From Mycolicibacterium aurum (lineage in GTDB: Bacteria; Actinomycetota; Actinomycetes; Mycobacteriales; Mycobacteriaceae): a stretch of DNA of 64,000 nucleotides. The notes below the pieces were generated by a model. That model searched no databases and was not told where the DNA came from. It was given only the letters and a program-made list of their open reading frames with translations. Positions 52,388 to 60,293 of the stretch are shown here, in pieces (the first letter of the stretch is position 1; the number at the start of each line of letters is the position of its first letter). The stretch lies in contig NZ_LR134356.1 of NCBI RefSeq assembly GCF_900637195.1, positions 806,001 through 870,000 of the forward strand. Reading direction: 5' to 3'. The position numbers and the translations under genes were made by a program.

Positions 52388-52774
52388 ATGACTGCCAAGC
52401 AGAAGAAGTTGAGCGAACTCGTCGTGCACATCGGCGCGGGATTCGCCGCCAAGGAACGCCCCTACGTCCGGGAGGCGCTGGCGTCGCTGCAGGCTCACCT
52501 GGGCCGCACCGACGACAACGATGTGGGCGTGCAGGTCTCGGTCCAGGACCGGGGCCGCGGTGAACAACGTGTGACATTGCGCACGGGGCTGCCTGGACGT
52601 CCGCCGCTGATCGCCATCGCGGCCAACGTGGATCTCACCCGTGCGCTGTACGAAGCGAAGAACGAACTGGTCCGCCAGCTCGACCACCAGCGGATCGTCC
52701 GTCAACCCGTGCTCGGCCGCCGCCGCGCGGACCGGACGATGCGTCACCCGCTCGCGGGCACGTCGTACACCTGA
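52388..52774 (+). CDS. HPF/RaiA-type ribosome-associated protein
   Basis: Predicted 128-residue protein. The S30AE-like beta-alpha fold is recognisable (LSELVVHIGAGFAAKERPYVREAL, VQVSVQDRGRGEQRVTLRTG, AIAANVDLTRALYEAKNELVRQL). It is shorter than the long HPF with its dimerisation domain and carries a basic tail RRADRTMRHPL. It probably binds ribosomes in stationary phase. It follows the GH130 gene by 7 bp, an unexpected pairing of carbohydrate and hibernation genes. Confidence 0.65.
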   Translation: MTAKQKKLSELVVHIGAGFAAKERPYVREALASLQAHLGRTDDNDVGVQVSVQDRGRGEQRVTLRTGLPGRPPLIAIAANVDLTRALYEAKNELVRQLDHQRIVRQPVLGRRRADRTMRHPLAGTSYT

Positions 52775-52788
52775 CCGCTGTGCGCGCC

Positions 52789-52812
52789 GTTTGCCGACGC
52801 GGGTGATGGGTA
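52789..52812 (+). promoter_or_regulatory. SigF-type promoter of second desaturase gene
   Basis: GTTT (52789-52792), 15-bp spacer, GGGTA (52808-52812, followed by GACT) fits the mycobacterial SigF consensus GTTT-N15-17-GGGTAT. The predicted start near 52820 leaves a leader of about 105 nt before the ATG at 52926. Confidence 0.6.
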
Positions 52813-52925
52813 GACTGAAAGCAACCTGTCGACGCGATGCAGTTGCTCGCTCGGCCGGTTCCTACACACTTCGGTTTCAGGGTCTACGTCCATGCCCTAC
52901 AGCTGGATCAACGCAAGGACCCACC

Positions 52926-54077
52926 ATGGCCATCACCGACGTCGCCCACTACACCCACCTCAGCACGCAGGACATCGACAACCTCGGACGCGAGCTCGAC
53001 ACGATCCGCAGTGACATCGAGCAGTCCCTCGGAGCCAAGGACGCCGCCTACATCCGTCGGACCATCCTGTTCCAGCGCACCCTCGACGTTGCGGCCCGGC
53101 TTCTCATCGCCACCACCCGGTCGACGGCCGCCTGGACACTGGGCACCGCGGCGCTCGGCTTCGCCAAGAGCGTGGAGAACATGGAGATCGGGCACAACGT
53201 GTCCCACGGTCAATGGGATTGGATGAACGACCCGGAGATTCACTCCAGCACCTGGGAGTGGGACATGGTCGCGGTCTCGTCGCAGTGGAAATCCTCCCAC
53301 AACTACCGTCACCACGTGTTCACCAACGTGCTCGGCGAGGACGACGACCTCGGCTTCGGCGTGATGCGCGTGAGTGCCGATCAGCCGTGGACCCGCGGTC
53401 ATCTGCTGCAGCCGCTGCAGAATCTGTTCCTGGCGCTCACCTTCGAGTGGGGCATCGCCCTGCACGGCGTCGACCTGAAGCGTTCGAAGGCCGAAAAGCA
53501 AGCGCAGGCAAAGATATTGGTGCGCAAGATCTCCCGTCAGGGTTTCAAGGACTATGTGCTGTGGCCCGCGTTGAGCGTCACGCGCTGGCGCCGGACCCTG
53601 CAGGCCAACGCGATCGCCAACCTGATGCGCAACCTGTGGGCGTACGTGGTGATCTTCTGCGGACACTTCCCCGACGGCACGCAGACGTTCACCGCCGACG
53701 TGCTGGAGTCCGAGACCAGGGCCGAGTGGTACCTGCGCCAGATGCTGGGCACGGCGAACTTCAAGGCCGGCCGGCTGTTGGGCTTCGCCAGCGGCAACCT
53801 GTGCTACCAGATCGAGCACCACCTGTTCCCGGACCTGCCGAGCAACCGCCTCGCCGAGATCGCGGAGCGGGTGCGACCGCTGTGCGAGAAGTACGGCATC
53901 CCATACCTGTCGGGGTCGCTGGCGCATCAGTACGGATCGACGCTGCGGACCATCCACCGGTTGGCGTTGCCGAACGGATTCTTCGGGACCCGCCGCGGCG
54001 CGGACGTCGCGCGCATCCGGCCCACCCGGCGGCGGGCGTCGGCCCGACGCCTGGCGCAGGCCGCCTCCGCGGCGTGA
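52926..54077 (+). CDS. DesA3-type acyl-CoA fatty acid desaturase, copy 2
   Basis: Predicted 383-residue paralogue of the enzyme at 41527. Histidine boxes are intact: GHNVSH at 89-94, HNYRHH at 125-130 and QIEHH near 295-299. The first 180 residues are nearly collinear with copy 1. It differs mainly in a loop after residue 180 (SKAEKQAQAKILVRK) and a short Ala/Arg-rich tail. The SigF-type promoter and a convergent DesR-like regulator (8-bp gap) suggest induction in stress or at low temperature. Confidence 0.88.
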   Translation: MAITDVAHYTHLSTQDIDNLGRELDTIRSDIEQSLGAKDAAYIRRTILFQRTLDVAARLLIATTRSTAAWTLGTAALGFAKSVENMEIGHNVSHGQWDWMNDPEIHSSTWEWDMVAVSSQWKSSHNYRHHVFTNVLGEDDDLGFGVMRVSADQPWTRGHLLQPLQNLFLALTFEWGIALHGVDLKRSKAEKQAQAKILVRKISRQGFKDYVLWPALSVTRWRRTLQANAIANLMRNLWAYVVIFCGHFPDGTQTFTADVLESETRAEWYLRQMLGTANFKAGRLLGFASGNLCYQIEHHLFPDLPSNRLAEIAERVRPLCEKYGIPYLSGSLAHQYGSTLRTIHRLALPNGFFGTRRGADVARIRPTRRRASARRLAQAASAA

Positions 54078-54084
54078 CGCCGCC

Positions 54085-54687
54085 CTACAGCCAGTCGTGC
54101 TCGCGCGCGTAGCGGGCCGCTTCGTGCCGGGTCCTGGTCTGCGTTTTCTGCATGGCGCTGGACAGGTAGTTGCGCACCGTGCCCTGCGCCAGATGCAGTC
54201 GCGACGCGATCTCGGCCACCGAGTAACCGTCGCCGGTCACCCGTAGGACGTCCACCTCGCGGTCGGTCAACGGGCAGTCGTCGACGATCGCCGCGGCCGA
54301 GACGTCCTGATCGATCCATCGCCGTCCACTGTGCAGCGCCGCGACGACCTCGGCGATGTGACTGGGTTCGGCGGACTTGCTGGCGAATCCCTGCACGCCG
54401 AGCTTCAGGGCGCTGCGCAGGATGCCCGGTCGGGCGTGGCGGGTCAGCATCAGGATCACCTGATCCGGCAGCGTGCGGCGGATTTCTGCGACGGCTTCCA
54501 GACCGTCCATCCGCGGCATCTCCAAGTCGATGACCAGCACGTCGGGCCGGTGGGCCAGCGTGGCCGCGACCGCCGTGGCGCCGTCATCGGCTTCGGCCAC
54601 CACCGTGACGTCCCCCTCCAGGGGTAGCAGCGACGCGAGAGCCTTCCGGAGCAGGACCTCATCGTCGGCCAGCACCACCGTGGTCAT
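54085..54687 (-). CDS. NarL/LuxR-type response regulator, DesR-like
   Basis: Predicted 200-residue regulator from the ATG at 54687. The receiver domain has Asp8/Asp9, phosphoacceptor Asp54 (VLVIDLEMPRMDG) and Lys104. The segments LTRHARPGIL and LGVQGFASK, and a C-terminal helix-turn-helix LTDREVDVLRVTGDGYSVAEI with QGTVRNYLSSAMQK, resemble the Bacillus membrane-fluidity regulator DesR. It overlaps the kinase stop by 4 bp. It probably controls the divergent ABC-2 exporter and perhaps the adjacent desaturase. Confidence 0.88.
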   Translation of the reverse strand: MTTVVLADDEVLLRKALASLLPLEGDVTVVAEADDGATAVAATLAHRPDVLVIDLEMPRMDGLEAVAEIRRTLPDQVILMLTRHARPGILRSALKLGVQGFASKSAEPSHIAEVVAALHSGRRWIDQDVSAAAIVDDCPLTDREVDVLRVTGDGYSVAEIASRLHLAQGTVRNYLSSAMQKTQTRTRHEAARYAREHDWL

Positions 54688-55862
54688 CGGACGGCGTCCT
54701 GTTGCTCGGGAAATGTTGCCTGCGTGCGGAATCGACCGTCGCCGAGCGCCACGGTGAGCTCGCCGCCGCCGTCGGACACTCTGTCGGCCAGCGTGGCGAG
54801 TCCCCGCAATTCCGGCAGTTCGTGCTCCAGCACTCCGTCGTTGACGACGGTGATGCTGTTCGCGGTCAGCGCGACGCGCACCAGCCTGGCTCGCGAGTGC
54901 CGCAGTATGTTGGTGGTCGTCTCCCGCAGGACCTGGCCGAGCAGTTCGTTGGCGCACGACTCGACTTCCGGTCCCTGCTCGACCCGCACCCGGATGTCGG
55001 CTGCCTCCAGCAGATTTCGTGCGTTCTCCAGCTCCGCGGTGAGGTTGAGTTTGCGCTGACCGTAGGCGAGCGCCTTGGTGTGGGTGATCGTGTCGCCCAC
55101 CAGCTCGTACACCTCGCGCAGCTCCTGCTCCGCACGTGCGGTATCGCTGTGGATCAGCTTCTGCGCCAACGCGATCTTGAGCTTGACGACGTGCAACGTG
55201 TGCCCCTGGATGTCGTGCAGGTCGCTGGCGAAACGCATCCGCTCGCGGATGACCGCCAACTCCGCCTCCCGATCGCGGGCCTCCTCCAGTTCCGCCACGA
55301 CGTCGTAGAACCCTTTATTGGGGAACATCAGGCCCATCACCATGGCGGTGAAACCGGCCGGGACGATCACGTTGGCGATCAGTGCGCCCGTCCCGGTCTG
55401 TCCCGTCGCCAGGATTCCCCACGCGCCGACCGCGGCCACGTACGCGACCAACCCGAACGCGGCCACCCCGCGGAGGCGGTTGAGCTGGGAGACGGTGAGG
55501 CAGCCGACGATGGCGATCGCGTAGTACGCCCCCTGCGTCGCGCCCTCGGCGATTGTCAGCGCCCCGAACAGCCACACCGCCGCCGACACGATCAGGCACG
55601 GGACTGCCACCCTGGCGATGTCGCCGGCGGTCCACCGCTCGAACGCGATCAGCGCTGCCGCGAGGCCGAGGGCCAGGACGCAGGCCTGCTGCCAGGTCTG
55701 GGCCTGCCGGGCCACGAGGAACACCCCGACCGCGGTGAGCAGCGGCAGAAAGGTCGTGAGGTTGATGGTCCGGAACCGCCGCCGGGAACCCCGGGCGGCA
55801 TCGTGGGACCGCGGCGCCGTCCAGATCGACTGGAACGCGCGGCGGGGCGTGCGGACATCCAT
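54684..55862 (-). CDS. Membrane sensor histidine kinase, DesK-like
   Basis: Predicted 392-residue HisKA_3 kinase from the ATG at 55862. The N-terminal half has five or six membrane segments between about 36 and 180 with no large external loop, like membrane-sensing kinases. The dimerisation/phosphoacceptor helix reads RERMRFASDLHDIQGHTLH (His216). The ATPase N-box is RETTTNILRHSRA and the G-box GGGELTVALGDGRF. Together with the regulator it forms a DesK/DesR-like pair. The signal (membrane state, lipid or envelope drug) is inferred. Confidence 0.88.
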   Translation of the reverse strand: MDVRTPRRAFQSIWTAPRSHDAARGSRRRFRTINLTTFLPLLTAVGVFLVARQAQTWQQACVLALGLAAALIAFERWTAGDIARVAVPCLIVSAAVWLFGALTIAEGATQGAYYAIAIVGCLTVSQLNRLRGVAAFGLVAYVAAVGAWGILATGQTGTGALIANVIVPAGFTAMVMGLMFPNKGFYDVVAELEEARDREAELAVIRERMRFASDLHDIQGHTLHVVKLKIALAQKLIHSDTARAEQELREVYELVGDTITHTKALAYGQRKLNLTAELENARNLLEAADIRVRVEQGPEVESCANELLGQVLRETTTNILRHSRARLVRVALTANSITVVNDGVLEHELPELRGLATLADRVSDGGGELTVALGDGRFRTQATFPEQQDAVR

Positions 55863-55929
55863 GACTGACTTCACGTGGTTGGGGTGGGGGTCGCCCACCA
55901 GTATCCGGACTCGTCAGTCCGTCCGCCAG

Positions 55930-55980
55930 TGACGCTGCGTCATACGCAACGCTGTAGAACGTCATCCCAGCGGGTGACGT
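55930..55980. promoter_or_regulatory. Paired TGACG/CGTCA dyads between kinase and ABC-2 genes
   Basis: Two dyads lie in the 161-bp divergent gap: TGACG-CTG-CGTCA at 55930-55942 and ACGTCA-N10-TGACGT at 55959-55980. Four half-sites of the same pentamer within 51 bp suggest binding of response-regulator dimers controlling one or both operons. Confidence 0.5.
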
Positions 55981-56023
55981 ACGCGCACTGGGCGGGAGCC
56001 ACCCGCCGCGGTGTGATGAAGGC

Positions 56024-56920
56024 ATGTCCTCAAGTCCGGTGATCGACGTCGACAGCCTCACCGTCGCCTACGGTGACTTCCCTGCGGTGAAAGACCTTTC
56101 GTTCCAGGTCGAGCGTGGTGAGCTGTACGCGCTCCTCGGGACCAACGGCGCAGGCAAGACCTCCACCCTCGAAGTCATCGAAGGACACCGCACGGCGTCC
56201 TCGGGCACGGTGCGGGTATTCGGGGCGAGCCCGACGGACCGGGCCGCGGTGCGTCCGCGGATGGGAATCATGCTGCAGGAGAGCGGGTTCGCGTCCGATC
56301 TCACCGTCGCGGAGACGATTCGGTTGATCGGTCGACTCACCACGCGCGCGGACACGGTCGACCGGGTGCTCGGAGTCGTCGACCTCGCGCGCAAGGCCGA
56401 TACCGCGGTGTCCCAGCTCTCCGGTGGGGAGAAGCGGCGCCTCGACTTCGCCACCGCGGTCTATGGTCACCCGGCGCTCGTGGTTCTGGACGAACCCACC
56501 ACGGGTTTGGACATCCAGTCCCGCGACGCGCTCTGGGGCGCGGTGCAGCACCTGCGCGACGCCGGATCCACCATCGTGCTGACCACCCACTACTTGGAAG
56601 AGGCGCAGCAGTACGCCGACCGGATCGGGCTGATGCACCGGGGCAGCTTCGTGCACGAGGGGACGGTGGCCGAACTGACCCGGACCCTGCCGGCCACCAT
56701 CGAGTTCTCCCTGCCGCCGGACTCCCCACCGCCGCCGGTGCAGTCCGCTCCGGTCCCCGGCGGGAGCTACCTGGTGGAGACGTTCGAGCTGCAAGCCGAT
56801 CTGAAACGACTGCTCGACTGGGCCGACACCCACGCGGTGGAACTGCGCGGGCTCTCTGCCGCACCGACCCGGCTCGACGACGTGTTCCGTGCCATCAATC
56901 CCGTCCCCACTCCCTCCTGA
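56024..56920 (+). CDS. ABC-2-type exporter ATP-binding protein
   Basis: Predicted 298-residue ATPase. Walker A GTNGAGKT is near 41-48, signature LSGGEKRRLDFA near 133-144, Walker B ALVVLDEPTTGLD, and the H-loop TTHYLEEAQ. A C-terminal DUF4162-like extension has the SPPPPVQ stretch. It pairs with the permease 17 bp downstream and is divergent from the DesKR-like system, a standard arrangement for lipid or antimicrobial export. Substrate unknown. Confidence 0.9.
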   Translation: MSSSPVIDVDSLTVAYGDFPAVKDLSFQVERGELYALLGTNGAGKTSTLEVIEGHRTASSGTVRVFGASPTDRAAVRPRMGIMLQESGFASDLTVAETIRLIGRLTTRADTVDRVLGVVDLARKADTAVSQLSGGEKRRLDFATAVYGHPALVVLDEPTTGLDIQSRDALWGAVQHLRDAGSTIVLTTHYLEEAQQYADRIGLMHRGSFVHEGTVAELTRTLPATIEFSLPPDSPPPPVQSAPVPGGSYLVETFELQADLKRLLDWADTHAVELRGLSAAPTRLDDVFRAINPVPTPS

Positions 56921-56937
56921 CATCGCGAGGTCCTGCC

Positions 56938-57657
56938 ATGCTTCCCATCGCGCGCAGTGAACTGATCCAGCTCCTGCGGAACAGATCCGTGCTCGTCACC
57001 AGCCTCATCATGCCGATGGCGGCCAGTGCGTTCTTCATCAATTTCCGCGACGTGTTCGCGCAGATCGGCAGTCTCGGCTACATCGCTGCCCTTGTCGTCT
57101 TCACGATCGCCGCCTTCAGCCTCTACGCCACCACAGTGACCACAGTGGCCGCGCGTCGGCAGACGCTGTTCCTCAAGCGGCTGCGTTCCACGGCGGCCGG
57201 CGACACGGCGATTCTCGCCGGCCTGCTGCTTCCCGTCACCACGATCGCCCTGGTTCAGGTCGCCCTGATTCTCGGGGTGTTCTCTGCCATCAGCGCCGGA
57301 CCGGCCGACGTCGTGCTGCTCGCGGTGGCCGTGGTGGCGACGCTCGCGATGATGCTGGCGCTGGGGGCGGCGACGGCAGGCATCACGCGGTCGCCCGAGC
57401 ATGCTCAGGTCACCAGCCTCCCGCTGAGCCTGGGCGTCGTGGCGGTCGCGAGCTGGATAGGAATCAGCGGAACCGAGCACCTCCAGATGGTGAAGCGGTT
57501 GCTGCCGGGCGGGTCGGCCACCGAACTGGTGGTCAACGCCTGGAACGGTGGGGTCGCCACCGTCGATTCACTGCTGCTGCTCGGCCCGACCGTCGCGTGG
57601 ATACTCGCGGCAATCATGCTGGCGGCCAGAATGTTCCGGTGGGAGCCGCGGCGGTGA
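56938..57657 (+). CDS. ABC-2-type exporter permease
   Basis: Predicted 239-residue membrane protein with six hydrophobic segments (for example LVTSLIMPMAASAFFI, YIAALVVFTIAAFSLYATTV, ILAGLLLPVTTIALVQVALI). The MLPIARSELIQLLRNRSVL N-terminus is typical for ABC-2 permeases. The GTG of the following esterase overlaps its stop by 4 bp, so the esterase belongs to the same operon. Confidence 0.85.
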   Translation: MLPIARSELIQLLRNRSVLVTSLIMPMAASAFFINFRDVFAQIGSLGYIAALVVFTIAAFSLYATTVTTVAARRQTLFLKRLRSTAAGDTAILAGLLLPVTTIALVQVALILGVFSAISAGPADVVLLAVAVVATLAMMLALGAATAGITRSPEHAQVTSLPLSLGVVAVASWIGISGTEHLQMVKRLLPGGSATELVVNAWNGGVATVDSLLLLGPTVAWILAAIMLAARMFRWEPRR

Positions 57658-58670
57658 CCGGCCGGCGTTGGCAGTGGGTCGTCTCCGCGATTCTCGCCGT
57701 GACAGCCCTTGGTTTCGCCGTCGTGACAGCCGCTGTGCAGTTCGGTCTGCCGTGGTGGATGCAGGCCGGTGACCGCAACCACACCTACTACGGAGCCGAC
57801 GGCAGTCAGCGATACCAGGTGCACGTCCCGCCGCAGTTCGACGGCCGGACGCCGCTGCCGGTCATCATGGCGCTACACGGATGCGGGATGACCGGATTCG
57901 GTTGGAATTCCATGAAATACACCACGCAGTTCAACAGCCTGGCCGACCGGAAGGGCTTCATCGTCGTCTATCCGACGCAGCGCCTGTTCCGCAACGCCGT
58001 CAACTGCTGGAACTCCGGGGACCCGCAGGAACAACAGAGACACCGCGGAGAACCGGCTCTGCTGGCCGGGGTGGCCGGGCAGGTGGTGGACAAGTACCAC
58101 GCCGACCCTGCCCGGGTGCACGTGGTCGGCGCCTCGTCCGGAGCAGGCACCGCCGTCATACTCGGTGCGACCTACCCCGATGTGTTCGCCACCGTCACAT
58201 CGGTCGCCGGTGGCGAATACGGCCTGAACCAGGTGGATCCCGACGATCCCGGCGCCACCCCGCCGGTGTACACGGCGCGTCAGGCGTGGGCGCAGATGGG
58301 TGACCGCGCGCGCCGGGTCCCGCTGCTCGTCATTCAGGGCGCCGATGACGAGGTGGTTCCACCGCTGGTCGCGAGTCGCCTTGTCGAGCACTGGTCCGCG
58401 GTGCACGATCTGGTCGACGACGGCGAGCTCAACAACAGCCTCGAGGTGACAGAAGAGACCGAGACGGTGCCGGCCGTTCCGGGACGGCACGGCTACACGT
58501 ATACGAGTCGCGCTACACCCGAGGGCATTCCGGTCATCGCGTCGTATCTCGTCGAGGGCATGGGCCACGCGTATCCCGGTCCTGCCGGCGCCGGCTTGTT
58601 CACCGACCGCGCCGGTCCTGATGCCAGCGCGGCCGCGTGGAACTTCGCCGAGCAGCACCGGCTGCCGTGA
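57654..58670 (+). CDS. PHB-depolymerase-family esterase with N-terminal membrane anchor
   Basis: Predicted 338-residue protein starting GTG 57654. A membrane/signal segment covers about 8-28. The Esterase_PHB domain has the oxyanion region MALHGCGMTGFGW at about 67-80, VYPTQRLFRNAVNCWNSGD, nucleophile elbow VGASSGAGTAV (Ser after GAS), the acid in VIQGADDEVVPP and catalytic His in EGMGHAYPG. These enzymes cleave polyhydroxybutyrate, feruloyl or other carboxylic esters outside the cell. Coupling to an exporter suggests it modifies the exported lipid, which is inference. Confidence 0.85.
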   Translation: MTGRRWQWVVSAILAVTALGFAVVTAAVQFGLPWWMQAGDRNHTYYGADGSQRYQVHVPPQFDGRTPLPVIMALHGCGMTGFGWNSMKYTTQFNSLADRKGFIVVYPTQRLFRNAVNCWNSGDPQEQQRHRGEPALLAGVAGQVVDKYHADPARVHVVGASSGAGTAVILGATYPDVFATVTSVAGGEYGLNQVDPDDPGATPPVYTARQAWAQMGDRARRVPLLVIQGADDEVVPPLVASRLVEHWSAVHDLVDDGELNNSLEVTEETETVPAVPGRHGYTYTSRATPEGIPVIASYLVEGMGHAYPGPAGAGLFTDRAGPDASAAAWNFAEQHRLP

Positions 58671-58696
58671 CCAGCAACCCGACGAACAGGACTGTA

Positions 58697-60247
58697 ATGC
58701 CCCCGTCCAGGACATCCGCCGCGAAAGTCACTGTCGCGCTGCTACTCACCGCGCTGCTTGCGGGTGTGACGGCCTGCCGCGGTCCCGCGGCCGAGCCGGC
58801 CGCGTCCGGTCTTGAGACGTTCTACGGTCAGAAGATCGCGTGGGAGTCGTGTGCGCGCTATGCCGCCACGTCCATCGAGACGGCCGTCTTCGCGCAGACA
58901 CCGACCGCCGAATGCGGACGGCTGGATGTGCCGCTGGATTATGAACAGCCGCAGGGCAAGACGATCCGTCTCGCGGTGCTGCGGGTCCCCGCCCGGGGCG
59001 AATCCCTCGGCTCGCTGATCATGAACCCGGGCGGGCCGGGCGGCTCCGGGTTGTTCGGCGGATCGGCGACTGCCGGGGCGCTGGCGGACAGCCGGATCGC
59101 CGAGCGCTTCGACGTCGTCGGTTTCGACCCGCGCGGTGTGGGAGCCACCGAACCGGCCGTCGACTGCTACTCCGACGAGGAGGCGGACCGGGGCGTCCTA
59201 CTCAGCACCCAGGGCACGACAGTTCAATGGACAGAACAGGATACGAAGCAGGTGTGGGAGCGGTGCGCCGCACTCTCGGGCGGCGCCGACGTGCTGGCCG
59301 GCGTCGGTACCCGCGACACGGCCCGCGACATGGATGTGCTGAGGGCCGTCCTGGGCGATGAGAAGCTCACCTTCCTCGGGCAGAGCTACGGGACCCGCCT
59401 GGGCGCCGTCTACGCCGAGCAGTTTCCGCAGAACGTCCGGGCGATGGTGCTCGACGGCGCCGTGGACCCCCATCAGGGCACCATGGAGCGTCGCGCCGGC
59501 GCCTTCGGCGGATTCCAGCGATCCTTCGACAAGATGGCCGAATTCTGTGCCGCACAGGGTGACTGCCCACTGGGTGACGACCCGGCCCGCGCCACCGAGG
59601 TGTTCCAGCAGATCGTGCGACCGCTGTACCACCGCCCGGTCCCGGCGCTCGGCGTGCAGCTCGACTTCGACGACGCCGTCGGCGGAGTCATCTCGGGGCT
59701 GTACCACCAGGCCGCCTGGCCCCGCATCATCACCGGGATCGCCCAGGTCCGGCAGGGCCGCGGTGACGAGCTGGTGCAGCTGGGCTACGACTTCTCGCTG
59801 CGCGACCGGGAGGGCCGCTGGACCAACTTCGTCGAGGCGGTCTACGCGATCAACTGCATGGACGAGGAACGGCTCAGCGAAGCCGACGGAAACGCGCTGC
59901 GCGCCGCCGTCTACGAGGCCGCGCCGTTCATGGACCCCGGCGTCCCGCTCACCGGCGCCCGCGACGGATGTGAGCACTGGCCCGCCGAACCGACGCTCGG
60001 CTTCCCGTACGCCACCGACATCGAGGGCCTGCCGCCCACCCTGGTCGTCTCGATCACCGGTGACCCCACCACCCCGCATGCCGGCGGCATCGCGCTGGCC
60101 GAGACCCTCGGCAGCGCGCTGCTGACCGTCGAGGGCGAGGGGCACACGGTCGTCACGGCCGGCACCAATCAGTGCGTCGACGCCATCGCCGCCGACTACC
60201 TGATCGACCTCGCCCTGCCGCCGGAGGGCGCGACCTGCGCGCTCTGA
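58697..60247 (+). CDS. Hip1/CaeA-like lipoprotein serine hydrolase (tripeptidyl aminopeptidase type)
   Basis: Predicted 516-residue protein from the ATG at 58697 behind AGGA. The signal peptide ends in lipobox VTAC (cysteine at about residue 27). The alpha/beta-hydrolase core has MNPGGPGGSG (oxyanion turn), VVGFDPRGVG, GQSYGTRLGAVYAEQ with the nucleophile Ser, and the C-terminal TAP-like domain VSITGDPTTPHAGG and EGEGHTVV with Asp and His. This is the architecture of M. tuberculosis Hip1 (Rv2224c) and its neighbour. It acts in the envelope; proteins such as GroEL2 are substrates in that case. Here the substrate is unknown. Confidence 0.88.
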   Translation: MPPSRTSAAKVTVALLLTALLAGVTACRGPAAEPAASGLETFYGQKIAWESCARYAATSIETAVFAQTPTAECGRLDVPLDYEQPQGKTIRLAVLRVPARGESLGSLIMNPGGPGGSGLFGGSATAGALADSRIAERFDVVGFDPRGVGATEPAVDCYSDEEADRGVLLSTQGTTVQWTEQDTKQVWERCAALSGGADVLAGVGTRDTARDMDVLRAVLGDEKLTFLGQSYGTRLGAVYAEQFPQNVRAMVLDGAVDPHQGTMERRAGAFGGFQRSFDKMAEFCAAQGDCPLGDDPARATEVFQQIVRPLYHRPVPALGVQLDFDDAVGGVISGLYHQAAWPRIITGIAQVRQGRGDELVQLGYDFSLRDREGRWTNFVEAVYAINCMDEERLSEADGNALRAAVYEAAPFMDPGVPLTGARDGCEHWPAEPTLGFPYATDIEGLPPTLVVSITGDPTTPHAGGIALAETLGSALLTVEGEGHTVVTAGTNQCVDAIAADYLIDLALPPEGATCAL

Positions 60248-60257
60248 TCTGGCTGTG

Positions 60258-60284
60258 GGTTTGATCACACCGCCATAAGGGAAC
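60258..60284 (+). promoter_or_regulatory. Possible SigF-like promoter of WS/DGAT gene
   Basis: GGTTT (60258-60262), 16-bp spacer, GGGAAC (60279-60284) resembles SigF/SigB-type promoters (GTTT-N15-17-GGGWAW). The predicted start would lie at or just before the ATG at 60294, giving a nearly leaderless mRNA. The -10 is imperfect. Confidence 0.35.
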
Positions 60285-60293
60285 GCCGGGCGG

